Assembly: GCF_015832195.1 (NCBI RefSeq)
Contig: NC_052032.1
Location: 4,160,618-4,224,617, forward strand
Origin: Motacilla alba alba
Lineage: Eukaryota > Chordata > Aves > Passeriformes > Motacillidae
DNA length: 64,000 nucleotides
Direction of reading: 5' to 3'
Each line of letters starts with the position of its first letter. Position 1 is the first letter of the stretch. The translations under genes were made by a program, and so were the position numbers. The notes under the pieces were generated by a model. That model had not been told where the DNA came from. It did no database searches and saw nothing but the letters and a program-made list of their open reading frames with translations. Shown piece by piece: positions 23,641 to 33,335 of the stretch.

Positions 23641-24999
23641 TCTGAGAGCTCAGCTACCTTGAAAATTGAGGCTGAGCAAGGCAGAGCTTTCCTTCCATCC
23701 ATAAAGACCTTGGAAAAGCAGAAAAGCAGGCAGGAAAAGCCCAGAGAGAGCCACTAATGACCCTTGTGGGAAGGCAGCAGCTGGCAGCCACCTCAGCCTC
23801 AGCATGTGGAGATGAATTGCAGGTGCTCCCATCCCATAAGTCGATGAAGTTTCCTTTCACTTTAATATTTATGGGAAGCCACTCTAACATATCAAAGGTG
23901 TGCTCATCTTTACTCCATTACTCATGAGAGAGATAACTCAATATGTCAAAGATGCCCTGATCAAGGGGCAATTTCTCTTCTCCCCATGCCAAATGCAGAC
24001 CAGGTGTAAATGGATGCATCTCCATGAAAATTGTATCTTTTCATGCTGGCACCGAGCAGAGCCCTCTTGCTCAGTCTACTGGAACATTTCCCAGATACCA
24101 GTGTCAGCTCCTCAGCTCAATCCAGTGCACATCACATGGCCTTTTTCTTTAAGCAGCCCTACAGAAAGAGCAGACTGGAATCGTGCTTTCATGCCTTAGC
24201 ACTTTGTTTAAGAGCATGAAATTGTCTCTTGGTGAGAAAGATGGAGGCTTTCAAGCTGGCAAAGAAGAGACATTTTTAAGCACTTTAACCCAGAGGGATG
24301 TAATAGCTGCTGAGGCTGGGATTCATCTCCCTTCCCTTCAGAAGTGGAGCAGGGAGAGGGCTGGGATAATCACCCCAATCTCTCTCCAGGCTGGGGCTGT
24401 GGGTGCCTCCCAGGAGGATCCCTCTGACCCAGATTAGAGCCTGTTCTGGAGAGGGAAATGAGGCATCTTCCAGGGGAGCCTTCTGCTGCTGGCTGCACAG
24501 GCAGCCTGGTGTGACCACATCAGCCTCAGAGGTTGAACACCTAGATGTTTAAATTAAGGAAATGAGTCTCCTTCTGCCTGGCATACAGAATTCCAGCAGT
24601 TTAAATCTCTGTGCGTTAAGAGCAGTTTATGAAATTCTGCTTCAACCTTGTGTCAAGTTCTGAGAAACAAAAACTGGGGGGAAAATATCCTTGTGAAGTC
24701 ATTTTATTTCAACATTAAAAAAAATGGAGAAATTCTGGGGTGCCCCCAGCCCCAAAAGTTGCTTTGGTAATCCCAGGGAAATTCCATGCACAAGCCAGGC
24801 TTAGGGAAGGCACCCAGAAAAAAGAACAATCTTTGGAAATAAAATTGTGTAGGGCACAGAAAATGAGCAATGAAGCTTCAAAAAGTCTCTTTTTTTCTTC
24901 CGTTTTTGAATCACAGAGATCTCAGAATTCCTCTGGCTTCATCATTATCTGTCATACTTAGGAAGGCTTAGTATGAGTTTTCATTGACCTTTGGGGTTT
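23641..24999. other. Gene-free stretch
   Basis: Unique-looking sequence with overlapping short frames on both strands and no family motif. Confidence 0.5.
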
Positions 25000-25078
25000 T
25001 GTTGTTGTTCTTGTTTTGGGGAGTTTTTTGGTTTTGTTTTTTTTTGTTGTTTGTTTGTTTGTTTGTTTTTTTGTTTCC
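25000..25078. repeat. T/G-rich low-complexity tract, (TTTG)n core
   Basis: The tract contains GTT and GTTT units with a cleaner (TTTG)n block at about 25046-25070. The complementary strand gives artificial Asn/Lys/Gln-rich frames. Confidence 0.92.
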
Positions 25079-25334
25079 TTGACTTATTACACTCCCCTCT
25101 TTCAGTATTCCTGCATCTCCAAGTAAATTCAAGAGAGCTTTATTATTTATAGAGCAGCATAAATATCTCTGGTGCTTTATACACCAGTACAAATGCATGA
25201 TCTGCCCTCAAAGTGTTCTCAGTTTCCAGAAGATACCAAAGCCTGTGGAACAGCTGGAGGAATGGGAACATCACCAGGGCATTGGATGGTGAGGTCACCA
25301 CCCTCAACACTTCTGGGAGAGGGTGATTGCCTTG

Positions 25335-25422
25335 TGGTATCCCTGCCCATGGCAGGGGTTTGGAATGAGATTGGCCTTAAGGTCCCTTCTAGCCCAAGCC
25401 AATCTGGGGCTCTGTGATCTTC
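25335..25422 (+). mobile_element. CR1 LINE 3' end (short)
   Basis: GGTATCCCTGCCCATGGCAG, GGAATGAGATTGGCCTTAAG and GTCCCTTCTAGCCCAAGCC are the last part of a CR1 3' UTR in sense orientation. The degenerate region from 25262 may belong to the same copy. Confidence 0.83.
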
Positions 25423-25504
25423 TCTAAAGGGAGGGCTGAACATTTTATAGCCTTCAACATGAAAAGCAAACAAAGAAAAGAGAAGCTGAGGAGTAGTGGT
25501 CATT

Positions 25505-25672
25505 TTATCATAGGATCATAAAATCCTAGAATGGTTTGGGTTTGAAGAGATCTTAAAGCTCATCTTATTCCCCCCTCCACTATCCACCTTCCACTGTCCC
25601 AGGTTGCTCCAAGCCCTGTCCAGCCTGGCCTTGGACACTTCCAGGGATCCAAGAGCAGCCTGTGGGCAACAT
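25505..25672 (-). mobile_element. CR1 LINE 3' end (antisense)
   Basis: On the + strand the tail comes first (TCATAGGATCATAAAATCC), then GAATGGTTTGGGTTTGAAG, CAGGTTGCTCCAAGCCCTG and TGGCCTTGGACACTTCCAGG. This is a clean reverse-complement CR1 3' UTR. It lies tail-to-tail with the sense copy ending at 25422. Confidence 0.92.
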
Positions 25673-27237
25673 TTTTTTTATATTTCATGAAGGATTACTT
25701 CAGACAAACTCAGTTTTGTCCTGGGGGGTGAGTGGCAGCTGTCACCTGCATTATTTAATCAGGAGAAACAGAGTCCATCCTCCCCCCACAATGTGAACCC
25801 AAGTTTAATGACAACTTGAATGTTCCATGGGGACAAGAGGAGACTGGAACACTCCAGCAGAGCTCATTTGGATGCCACCTGGGTCTGTGCAATTCTAATG
25901 CAGCACTCTCAGTGGGAATGTTCTCCCTCTTCTCTGAAAGGAACATTTTGAGTGTTGCCTGTGTGGAAGGTAAAGAGGCCCAGACAATCAATGTGTTGAA
26001 GTACATGGCTTTGAATGGGGTGGGGAGATGCAAAGTCATCGAGAAATAAAAAATGTTTCTGGGTACTGATGAAGTACATCCTGTGCTGTGTAGTCTTGGA
26101 GCAAGCATGATCTATTTGGCTAAAATGACTATGAGATGTTTTCACAATGCAGAAAAGAAAAAAGCTGGAATTGCTGCTTTTAAATCAGAAAGCGAGAAAA
26201 GGAAGATGATGTGCACAAGTGAGGCAGATACCATCTCAAACACGTCTTTGTTGGCTCTGTGTTATGAGAATAAGCACTACAACACCTGTGGACACAAAAT
26301 GCATCAGGCTGCAACCTCCATGGCCCTGCACACACCAGCACATGCCCACACTCTTCCTGCATCCTACATGAGTTCTGTTGTATTTGGTTTTCCAGCTCCA
26401 AAGCTGCCTAGGAGGCTCTCCTGACTACACACAGACAAGATATACACAGCCACAAACTCTGCATTCTGCTCAGTGACACAACAATTTGCCATTTAAATCA
26501 TTATCACAATAATTACTATGGGTGCTGGGATGTATTTCATCATCCTGTGTGAGCAGGTGTGAAGGGAAAATGGAACCACCCCAAAACCAGACCCAAGAAG
26601 ATCTGCCTGGGTTAACACAGGGATGTTCTCAGAACTCCTGTACAGGCATCCATCACCCCAAAACTCCCACGGATACATATCCTAAATTTCCATTCCCTCC
26701 TTCACCCAGGAACATACCTCCATCCAAACTTAGGAAACTCTACCCAAACCTCAGCTGCCATCTATTTACTCCCACACACTCCCTTCCATAGACAAAAAAA
26801 TTCCCATCACTGCCTTCCTTCTTACCCTGCAGTCAGAAATAAGTCCCAGGAAGCTGCCAGAGGTTTAGAAGCTAAGCCAGCCATGCACAGCTCCGCTGCT
26901 GCTGACATTACCAGACAGCATTAATTTAATTCCACTCAGTTATGCTTTTAAATTTGATTTGAAAAATGTGTCATAAAATACCATTAAGTACAGTGCAGCA
27001 TTTTGAAGCAGGCTGTGATGTTCCCTGCACTGACAAAGTCATGGGGAAGGGAATGTAATTTTCATAGCTAAGTACTGGGGGGCATGTTGGGAGAGATTCC
27101 TTTAGAGAGTGGGTTGAGTGAATCAAGAATCTTGAATAAACATTATATTCACTAAATAATTTCATGGTGTAGCAGATCCAGAGACCTCTGATTTCATGCT
27201 TTAAGGCCAAGGGTTGATGGAGAAAGAAAAGGTAAAT
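25673..27237. other. Gene-free stretch
   Basis: No gene recognised. The 123-residue frame at 26053-26424 and the 117-residue frame on the other strand at 25755-26108 have no recognisable domain. Confidence 0.5.
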
Positions 27238-27375
27238 GGAGAGGAGAGGAGAGGAGAGGAGAGGAGAGGAGAGGAGAGGAGAGGAGAGGAGAGGAGAGGA
27301 GAGGAGAGGAGAGGAGAGGAGAGGAGAGGAGAGGAGAGGAGAGGAGAGGAGAGGAGAGGAGAGGAGAGGAGAGGA
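27238..27375. repeat. Pentanucleotide microsatellite (GAGGA)n
   Basis: About 27 essentially perfect GAGGA copies with all purines on the + strand. It creates artificial Arg/Gly/Glu and Ser/Pro/Leu repeat frames. Such a long, pure array is expected to be length-polymorphic. Confidence 0.98.
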
Positions 27376-27395
27376 AGAAAATCTGTGAAGCAGAT

Positions 27396-27700
27396 TTCAT
27401 AAAATCATGGAGTGATTTAGGGTGAAAGGAACTTAAAGATCATCCAGTTCTATCCCACTGCCATGTGCAGGGACATCTTCCACTGTCCCAAGTTGCTCCA
27501 AGCTTCATCCAACCTGGCCTTGGACATTTCCAGGGATCCAGGGGCAGCCACAGCTTCTCTAGGCACCCTGTGCCAGAGCCTCCCCACCCTCACAGGGGAA
27601 GAATTTCCTCCTAATATCCAATCTAAATTTATCCTCTTTCAGTTTAAAGCCATTCCTCCCTGTCCTATCACTACATGTCCGTGTAAACAGAAGAATCAAC
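27396..27700 (-). mobile_element. CR1 LINE 3' portion (antisense, about 305 bp)
   Basis: From left to right it reads TTCATAAAATCATGGAGTG (tail), GATCATCCAGTTCTATCCC, GTTGCTCCAAGCTTCATCC, GGCAGCCACAGCTTCTCTAG, CCTCCCCACCCTCACAGGGG and CAGTTTAAAGCCATTCCTCC. This is the full CR1 3' UTR order in reverse complement. It begins about 20 bp after the pentanucleotide array. Confidence 0.94.
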
Positions 27701-28735
27701 ACTTTTTGATGGCAGGGTGAGTTTTAACTGGTGCCCATTTTGACTCCAGGCCACATCCACTCTCTGGGAAGTTACATCCCTTACAGCAGGCATTAGAGTC
27801 CAGTATCATTTTTGGTTTTCCAAAACACAACTTTTCCTCCAATTTCCATAGGCAGCCCATTTGCTCAGCCTTGTGCTAGGCATCCTCAGAAGTACCTGCA
27901 CACAGAGCTGGCTTGTCATCTGTAGAAGCTGGCACATAACCTACAAACCCATACCTGGTAAAGGAGGACAGATGGCCTCATGAAAAGGACTGTGTTGGAA
28001 ACATTTTCTCCTATCCAAAACCTCAGATTCATTTTTCCTCTGTGCTCAATCTGATTTTTATTCTGAGAAGGCAAAAAATTGTTATTGCCTGATTTGTAAG
28101 AAAGAATATTTGAGTGAATAAAAGAAAAAAAATCTGTTAATTGTCATAAATTTGGGTTTCAATTTTGTTGTGAAATTGTCATAACTTCAAACAAAAACAA
28201 ACACTAATGGGGGAGTTGAAAGAAAATTTCCTCATGCCCAAAATGTCAGAATTTCCTCCTCATGGTTTTCCCCCGAGGGATGGGGCTGATGGCTGTGGTA
28301 CCCCATGAGGAGCTGGCTTAGGGGGCTGCATTTCTCTGTGTAGGTCCTTGGCTCTCCCCCTGCTCCTGTTGTGATCCTGTGTGTTTGTGGGGATGAATCT
28401 TTTATCATAGAACCTAACACTGACCAACAGCAAAAATAGATGTGATAATGAGTGTATCTGGACAGCTTTGCTCTGGGTTCTTAAGTCAGCCTTAGAAAGA
28501 TGGAATGCATTGCCTTCACCCTTTTAATTTAAACCTAAAGTGTGGCTCCTGCAAAGTACCCAGTGAGGGGCTCAGAAGTCTCATTTTCTGAAGTGCTGCC
28601 CTTTCATCACTCTCCCTTCTCATCTTGCCCACTTCTCTCTCCCTCTTCTCTCCATTATAATTTTCCCTTTGACCCTCTGATTCTCCAAGCAGAGAATGGG
28701 ATGGCTGCCTGTCCTCAGCCCTTCCCAGGGACACA
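27701..28735. other. Gene-free stretch
   Basis: No gene recognised. It includes the right part of the 255-residue minus-strand frame at 28516-29283, which I reject as a gene. Confidence 0.5.
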
Positions 28736-28740
28736 GCTGT

Positions 28741-28962
28741 GAATACTGAGGGACTCTCACCCTGGCCAGCACCCAAGTGCTCCCTGACAGCCTTGAAGCA
28801 CCTGGAGCACACCTCAGGAATGCTGAGCCATCCACAGCTGCACAGTCCTGGCTGCTGGTGCTGGCACACACCTGGAATACTGAGCAACCCACTCCTCACC
28901 CTGGAATATTGAATGACCCTCAGCCTCCAGCTCTCCCTGAATACCAAACAGCTCTGCACCTT
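28741..28962. repeat. Degenerate interrupted tandem repeat around a GAATACTGAG core
   Basis: Five related copies of a GAATACTGAG-type core start at 28741, 28818, 28875, 28904 and 28939, often followed by a CTCACCCTGG or CTGCACC block. Spacing is irregular (77, 57, 29 and 35 bp). It looks like an old minisatellite that has lost regularity. It explains the repeated Ser-Ile-Pro stretches in the long minus-strand frame across this segment. Confidence 0.6.
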
Positions 28963-31849
28963 CACAGCGTCTGGAGGGAGATGTGGCTCAAAACCAATCC
29001 TCCTGCAGCAAGGGGAAAAAAAATAAAAAGGTTTGAAAAGATACAGAGAGTCAGGCTGAAGCTGTGGAGTTGGATCCTGAGCTGGGATTTTCTGAAGATG
29101 GTATGGAATATAAAGTGCCCAAACGTTACTGGAGGATGTGTTGGGAGGTAAGCACACAATGCAGTTTCTCCAGATATTTTTTTCAAAATCCAGTTTAAAA
29201 TCGAACAAGTTTCTTGGTGAACAGAGAAGGGCATTGCTATTCTTAGCAGGTCCTGGTGTCAGCAGCACAAGGACAGGGAGCATCTCTGCACTTGGAGAGG
29301 TCAGAGAGGCTGCAGACCTTGTTTGTGAACTTTAAATGACCTACTCGTGAAGCCAAAACACTTGCTGATTTTTTCCTTTCCTGGGGTACCTTAGACAGGA
29401 AATGCACAACAAAGGTTATTTGGAAACTCATTTTTCCCCTCCAGGGTATTAACACAAGCTTTACAAAGGCTTATAATCCCTTTAGACAACAGCAGCAAGA
29501 GCAGCAGCAACTACAAAGCCCTAAGCTTGGAACTCAATCCCCTGGTGATGGGCTGAACCCTCTGCTGAGGCTGCAAAGGAAAAGAGAAAGGTGTGAAGAT
29601 ATTTACATCAAACACATGGAACAAGAGGGGATTTTAATCAAACTTCTCTTTTTCATCTCTTCTTTCTTCTCTTGGAACCTGCTCTTTCTTTATCCTGATG
29701 AAACTCAGCGCTTGTATTTTTTCCTTTATTTTTCCTCCCCCCCGTATAAAGGAGGATTTTAAAAAAAAGAAATAATCACAATCCTGCCTGAAAACTCTGA
29801 GTATTAAAAACTCCAGGGCAATGCATCTCCAAAATCTGTAAGACTCTAAGAAGATAAGAGACAAAACCCCACAGAAATATTTCCTCTCTGTGTCTTTGGA
29901 AGTTGCAGACGCGTGTATAATACCCCTAAGCCAGGGTAATCTGCTTGCCTCCTCCTGCCTTTCCTGGTGCACGAGGATGTTCTTAGCATTAATATTCCTC
30001 ACACTCCAGCAAATGAACACCCAGGAGGCAGCTGACTCAATCAGTGCTTGTTTTACTTACTGTGTATCGCTGGGAACAAACCATAAACCAGAGCACGGCA
30101 GATCTGTAATGCTCATCTCAATCTGCTTCCCCTGCTTGTTCCAGCCCTGATGAACCTTCCCATGCAGCCAGAATCAAAGGAAAAAAGAATTAAGAAATGC
30201 ATTATAACTAACACATTAGCAACGTGTGGTAAATTACCATCGGAGATTCCAGTTCCTCGTGGTAGGAGGGTTTGTGGATAAACACATTTGTTTACTTCCT
30301 TTTTCCTGCTGTCTTCTCCAGCGTGTGATTATTCCTCAGTGACATCACAGCTCCCAGGTCTGATGTCATGACTGTTCCCACAGCAACAAAACTGAATCAA
30401 GGACCCATTTGAAACCTGGAGGAAAGATAATTTGGAAAAGGTATTTGTCCATTCTTTCCCATAAATTTGATGGGCTCCTACAACTGCTGTTCGAAGGTTG
30501 GAATTTGTTTTAATTAGGATGGCACAATCACAAAATGCAGAGGAGCTAGCTGTTATTTTTGGAACAGATACAGCTGCAGGGGAATTGAGAGAGAAGCCTG
30601 TACAGACCATACAGATGAGCTCATTTCACACAGACAGGATCACATGTCCAGGTTGATGGGGTGTGATATATGGATCTTGAATCTCTCTGATCAATTCCGG
30701 CTATCCCTGATGGAGATCTCCAGTGCAGTCAGCAGTTGGAGGGTGTTGGTTGGATCTCTAAGGAATGCAGTGGGAGCACAGACACTTTAAAAGCAGGACC
30801 CTGCACTGTGCATCCTAAGTGAGGAGTGATGGATTGTGCCTCTCCACCTTCCTAGCATCAAAGCCCGCCTTCCTATCAATTCCTCACAGATCTGCTCACC
30901 CTAAACCTCACTTTAACCCATCCTACCATTGGTCACTGTATTGACTTGCTCATGAGTCTCCCAGAGAGGCTTTAATTGAATTTGCAGCAGAAGATATAGA
31001 TCCAAAGAGACAGAGAGGGAGGTGATGCTGGGGCAATGGAAAAAGCTTCAGGAGAAAGTTACCCCTTGGGAAGGTGATGCAGTGGAAGTTCCTTTGATCC
31101 ATGGAAACTGGAGAGGGGCTGAGGGTGGGGAAACAAGCTGTAGGCACAAACATGACTGTAAAGTCATGCAGAAAACTGTTAAGAGAGAGAGGAAATTGAA
31201 CAAAGACTTGAATCCAAGACACGAGATCTGGATATGGGGATATTCCCAGTGAATTTCCTAACAGACACATGGAAGCCTTTCAGAGAAGAGGGTACGTGAA
31301 GGGCAACTCTTAACAAAACCTAAACTGGGCATGTGAGGGGATGACTAGGATGGCTGGCTGGCCAGTAGTGTCTTGTGCATAAATTTTGGTTAAAAGTTCA
31401 GCCAGCATGACTGCAATGGCAATCATATTACTGATAGTGAGGTTCCTCTATGCTCAGGCTCCTGATCCTCAGGGAAGGGAAGAAGGTGGCCATGGCCAGC
31501 CAAAGTTTAGTCAAGCCAGCCTCCATCCAAGAGCCTTTGCTTGGCTGACGAGCAGGAGAAGCGAAGTTAATGCAGCTGCACTTGGAGGGGGTGATTTCAT
31601 GCTCTGGTGATTCTCCATTCACTGCATTCATCAGCCCCAAAGCCAAGAGCAGCCTGTGGGATCCCTGCCTCCTGCCCTGGGACCTGGATTTGTCTTTGCC
31701 CACCCGCTCCGTGGCATTGTTTTCCAGCAGTGTGTTCTTGGAGCAGGCTGCACTTACAGCAGGGCCCGGGCAGCAGAAGGCCTGGCAGTGCCAAGCTCTA
31801 ATCCAAGGACTGTGCGTGGTCCTTATGTCTGGTAAACAAACAGGGAGCT
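28963..31849. other. Gene-free stretch with a candidate bZIP-type site pair
   Basis: No gene recognised. Positions 30340-30368 hold an inverted pair, TGACATCA and TGATGTCA. Short A- and C-runs lie at 29760-29768 and 29736-29743. Open frames up to 143 residues (31428-31859, minus) overlap frames on the other strand and have no family motif. Confidence 0.5.
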
Positions 31850-32272
31850 TGTGTAGCATTCACATTCTCTGAAAAAATCCCTTTGCCCAGGATTTTTCTC
31901 CTGGGAAGCTAAGAGGCCTCAGAGAAAAGGAAAACAATTCTTATCTCATTTGCTTCTCCTGTGCTGGGCTCATGTGCAATGTGTTTGGGGATTGTTTACC
32001 CACAGGCGATTGTTCCATTGCATTCTGCTGGGAGTTGTTTTCACTCTTGGGCCAATCAGGGCCAAGCTGTGTCAGGACTCTGGAGAGAGTCACGAGTTTC
32101 CATTATTATCTTTTTAGCATTCTGTCTGTGTCCTTTCTGTATTCTTTAGTATAGTTAATATAGTATTCTTTAATATAATATAGTATCATAAAGTAATAAA
32201 TTTGCCTTCTGAGGACATGGAGTCAGATGCATCATTCCTGCCTTCGTCGGGACATTCCCAGCAAATACAATA
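31850..32272 (+). mobile_element. Solo LTR with target-site duplication (423 bp)
   Basis: It starts TGTGTAGCATTCACATTCTC and ends CCCAGCAAATACAATA, so TG...TA in place of the usual TG...CA. It is flanked by GAGCT (31845-31849) and GAGTT (32273-32277), a 5-bp target duplication with one mismatch. Internal landmarks are a CCAAT box at 32052-32056, GTCAGGACTCTGGAGAGAGT, an AT-rich core, AATAAA at 32195-32200 and CCTGCCTTCGTCGGGA near the 3' end. I recognise it as a very common songbird LTR, but I do not assign the family name. No viral genes adjoin it. Confidence 0.92.
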
Positions 32273-33184
32273 GAGTTTGCCTGATTTTACTTGTTTTGTG
32301 TTTTAAGTGAGACTCAGAAAACTGTCTCAGTACTGTGGTATATGCTAGATTCCCAGGATTTTATATCTCAATTTGGAACACAGCATTCCAAAGTGTTCTG
32401 CCTCACATTGGGTGATACTTGGTACAAATTCATCTCCTACCCACAAGAAAAGCATTCTGGGGGCCTTGAAACAAGCTCTGTTGTGATAACTCTGTTTTTC
32501 CTTCCCTTGGGTTTTGTTTATTCACCTCAGACTCCTTGCCCAGAGCATGCAAATAATGGCAATGTAGATAGGTGCCCCAGGTTGCTTCCTATCCCATTCT
32601 TCCTGAAAGTACATCCCCTATTGTTCTTTCTAGGAATTTGGAGTGGTTTTCAAGGACCTGGAGGGACATGCAATAGCTGGTGACACAATGCCGAGTGCTG
32701 CAAAGCAAACAATTTGCCCTCCAGCAAGCACCAGTTCCAGCAGGACTGGGGCCAGCTCTGACTTCCCTGCACTCGGAAGGGTTTCTTCAGTGCATTGTTT
32801 GGAAGGTCAAGCACCTTCTCCTTGCTATTCCTTCTGAATCCCAAATAAAAGAGGCAAAAGTAAAGGTGGCTCTGTAGGATTAGGTGCTCTGAAGATCAAG
32901 GTAAAGACTGCCAGGTCACAGGGAGCTTCTCTGCCAGTCTTGGCCCATGTTTTGATTTAATCTCTGGGCATATGAAATAGTGGAACATTCGCCCATCTCT
33001 AGGATGTTTATAATGCAAAGATCTGGCTTCCTTCCTATAAATGGAGTTTGAATCACTTGCTGTCTGCTCAAAAATATGGAGCACACACTCCTCCAGCTGA
33101 GTCATGGCAGAAGCAGGGATTCCTGAGGAGTAACCTCAGTGCCAGCCCAGTCCTGGCTCCCCTTGGCCCATACAGTGGTGCTTT
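32273..33184. other. Gene-free stretch
   Basis: No gene recognised. The 130-residue frame at 32291-32683 has no domain signature. Confidence 0.5.
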
Positions 33185-33335
33185 AGGATCACAGAATCAT
33201 TAAGGTTGGACAAAACAGGGACCTTATACTGCTAGGCCCACTAATCATCACACCTACATGTTTTTTGAACGCTTTCAGGGTAATTCCAGCAATTCCCTGG
33301 GCAGCCTTTCTCACAGGCCAAAGCCTCAGTGATGG
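33185..33335 (-). mobile_element. CR1 LINE 3' end (antisense, older subfamily)
   Basis: GATCACAGAATCATTAAGGT, followed by TGGACAAAACAGGGACC and a degenerate CCTACATGTTTTTTGAACG and TCCCTGGGCAGCCTTTCTC, is the reverse complement of a CR1 3' end with the AATCATTAAGGTTGG tail type. Confidence 0.82.

Noticed and set aside
27194..27402. Arg/Gly/Glu and Ser/Pro/Leu repeat frames
   Set aside because: Translation of the (GAGGA)n array; no gene context.
28516..29283. 255-residue minus-strand open frame, one of the longest in the window
   Set aside because: No domain, signal or codon pattern. It crosses a degenerate repeat and overlaps long frames on the + strand; single-exon genes of this kind are unlikely here.
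31428..31859. 143-residue minus-strand frame
   Set aside because: It overlaps frames on the other strand, has no domain and runs into the solo LTR.
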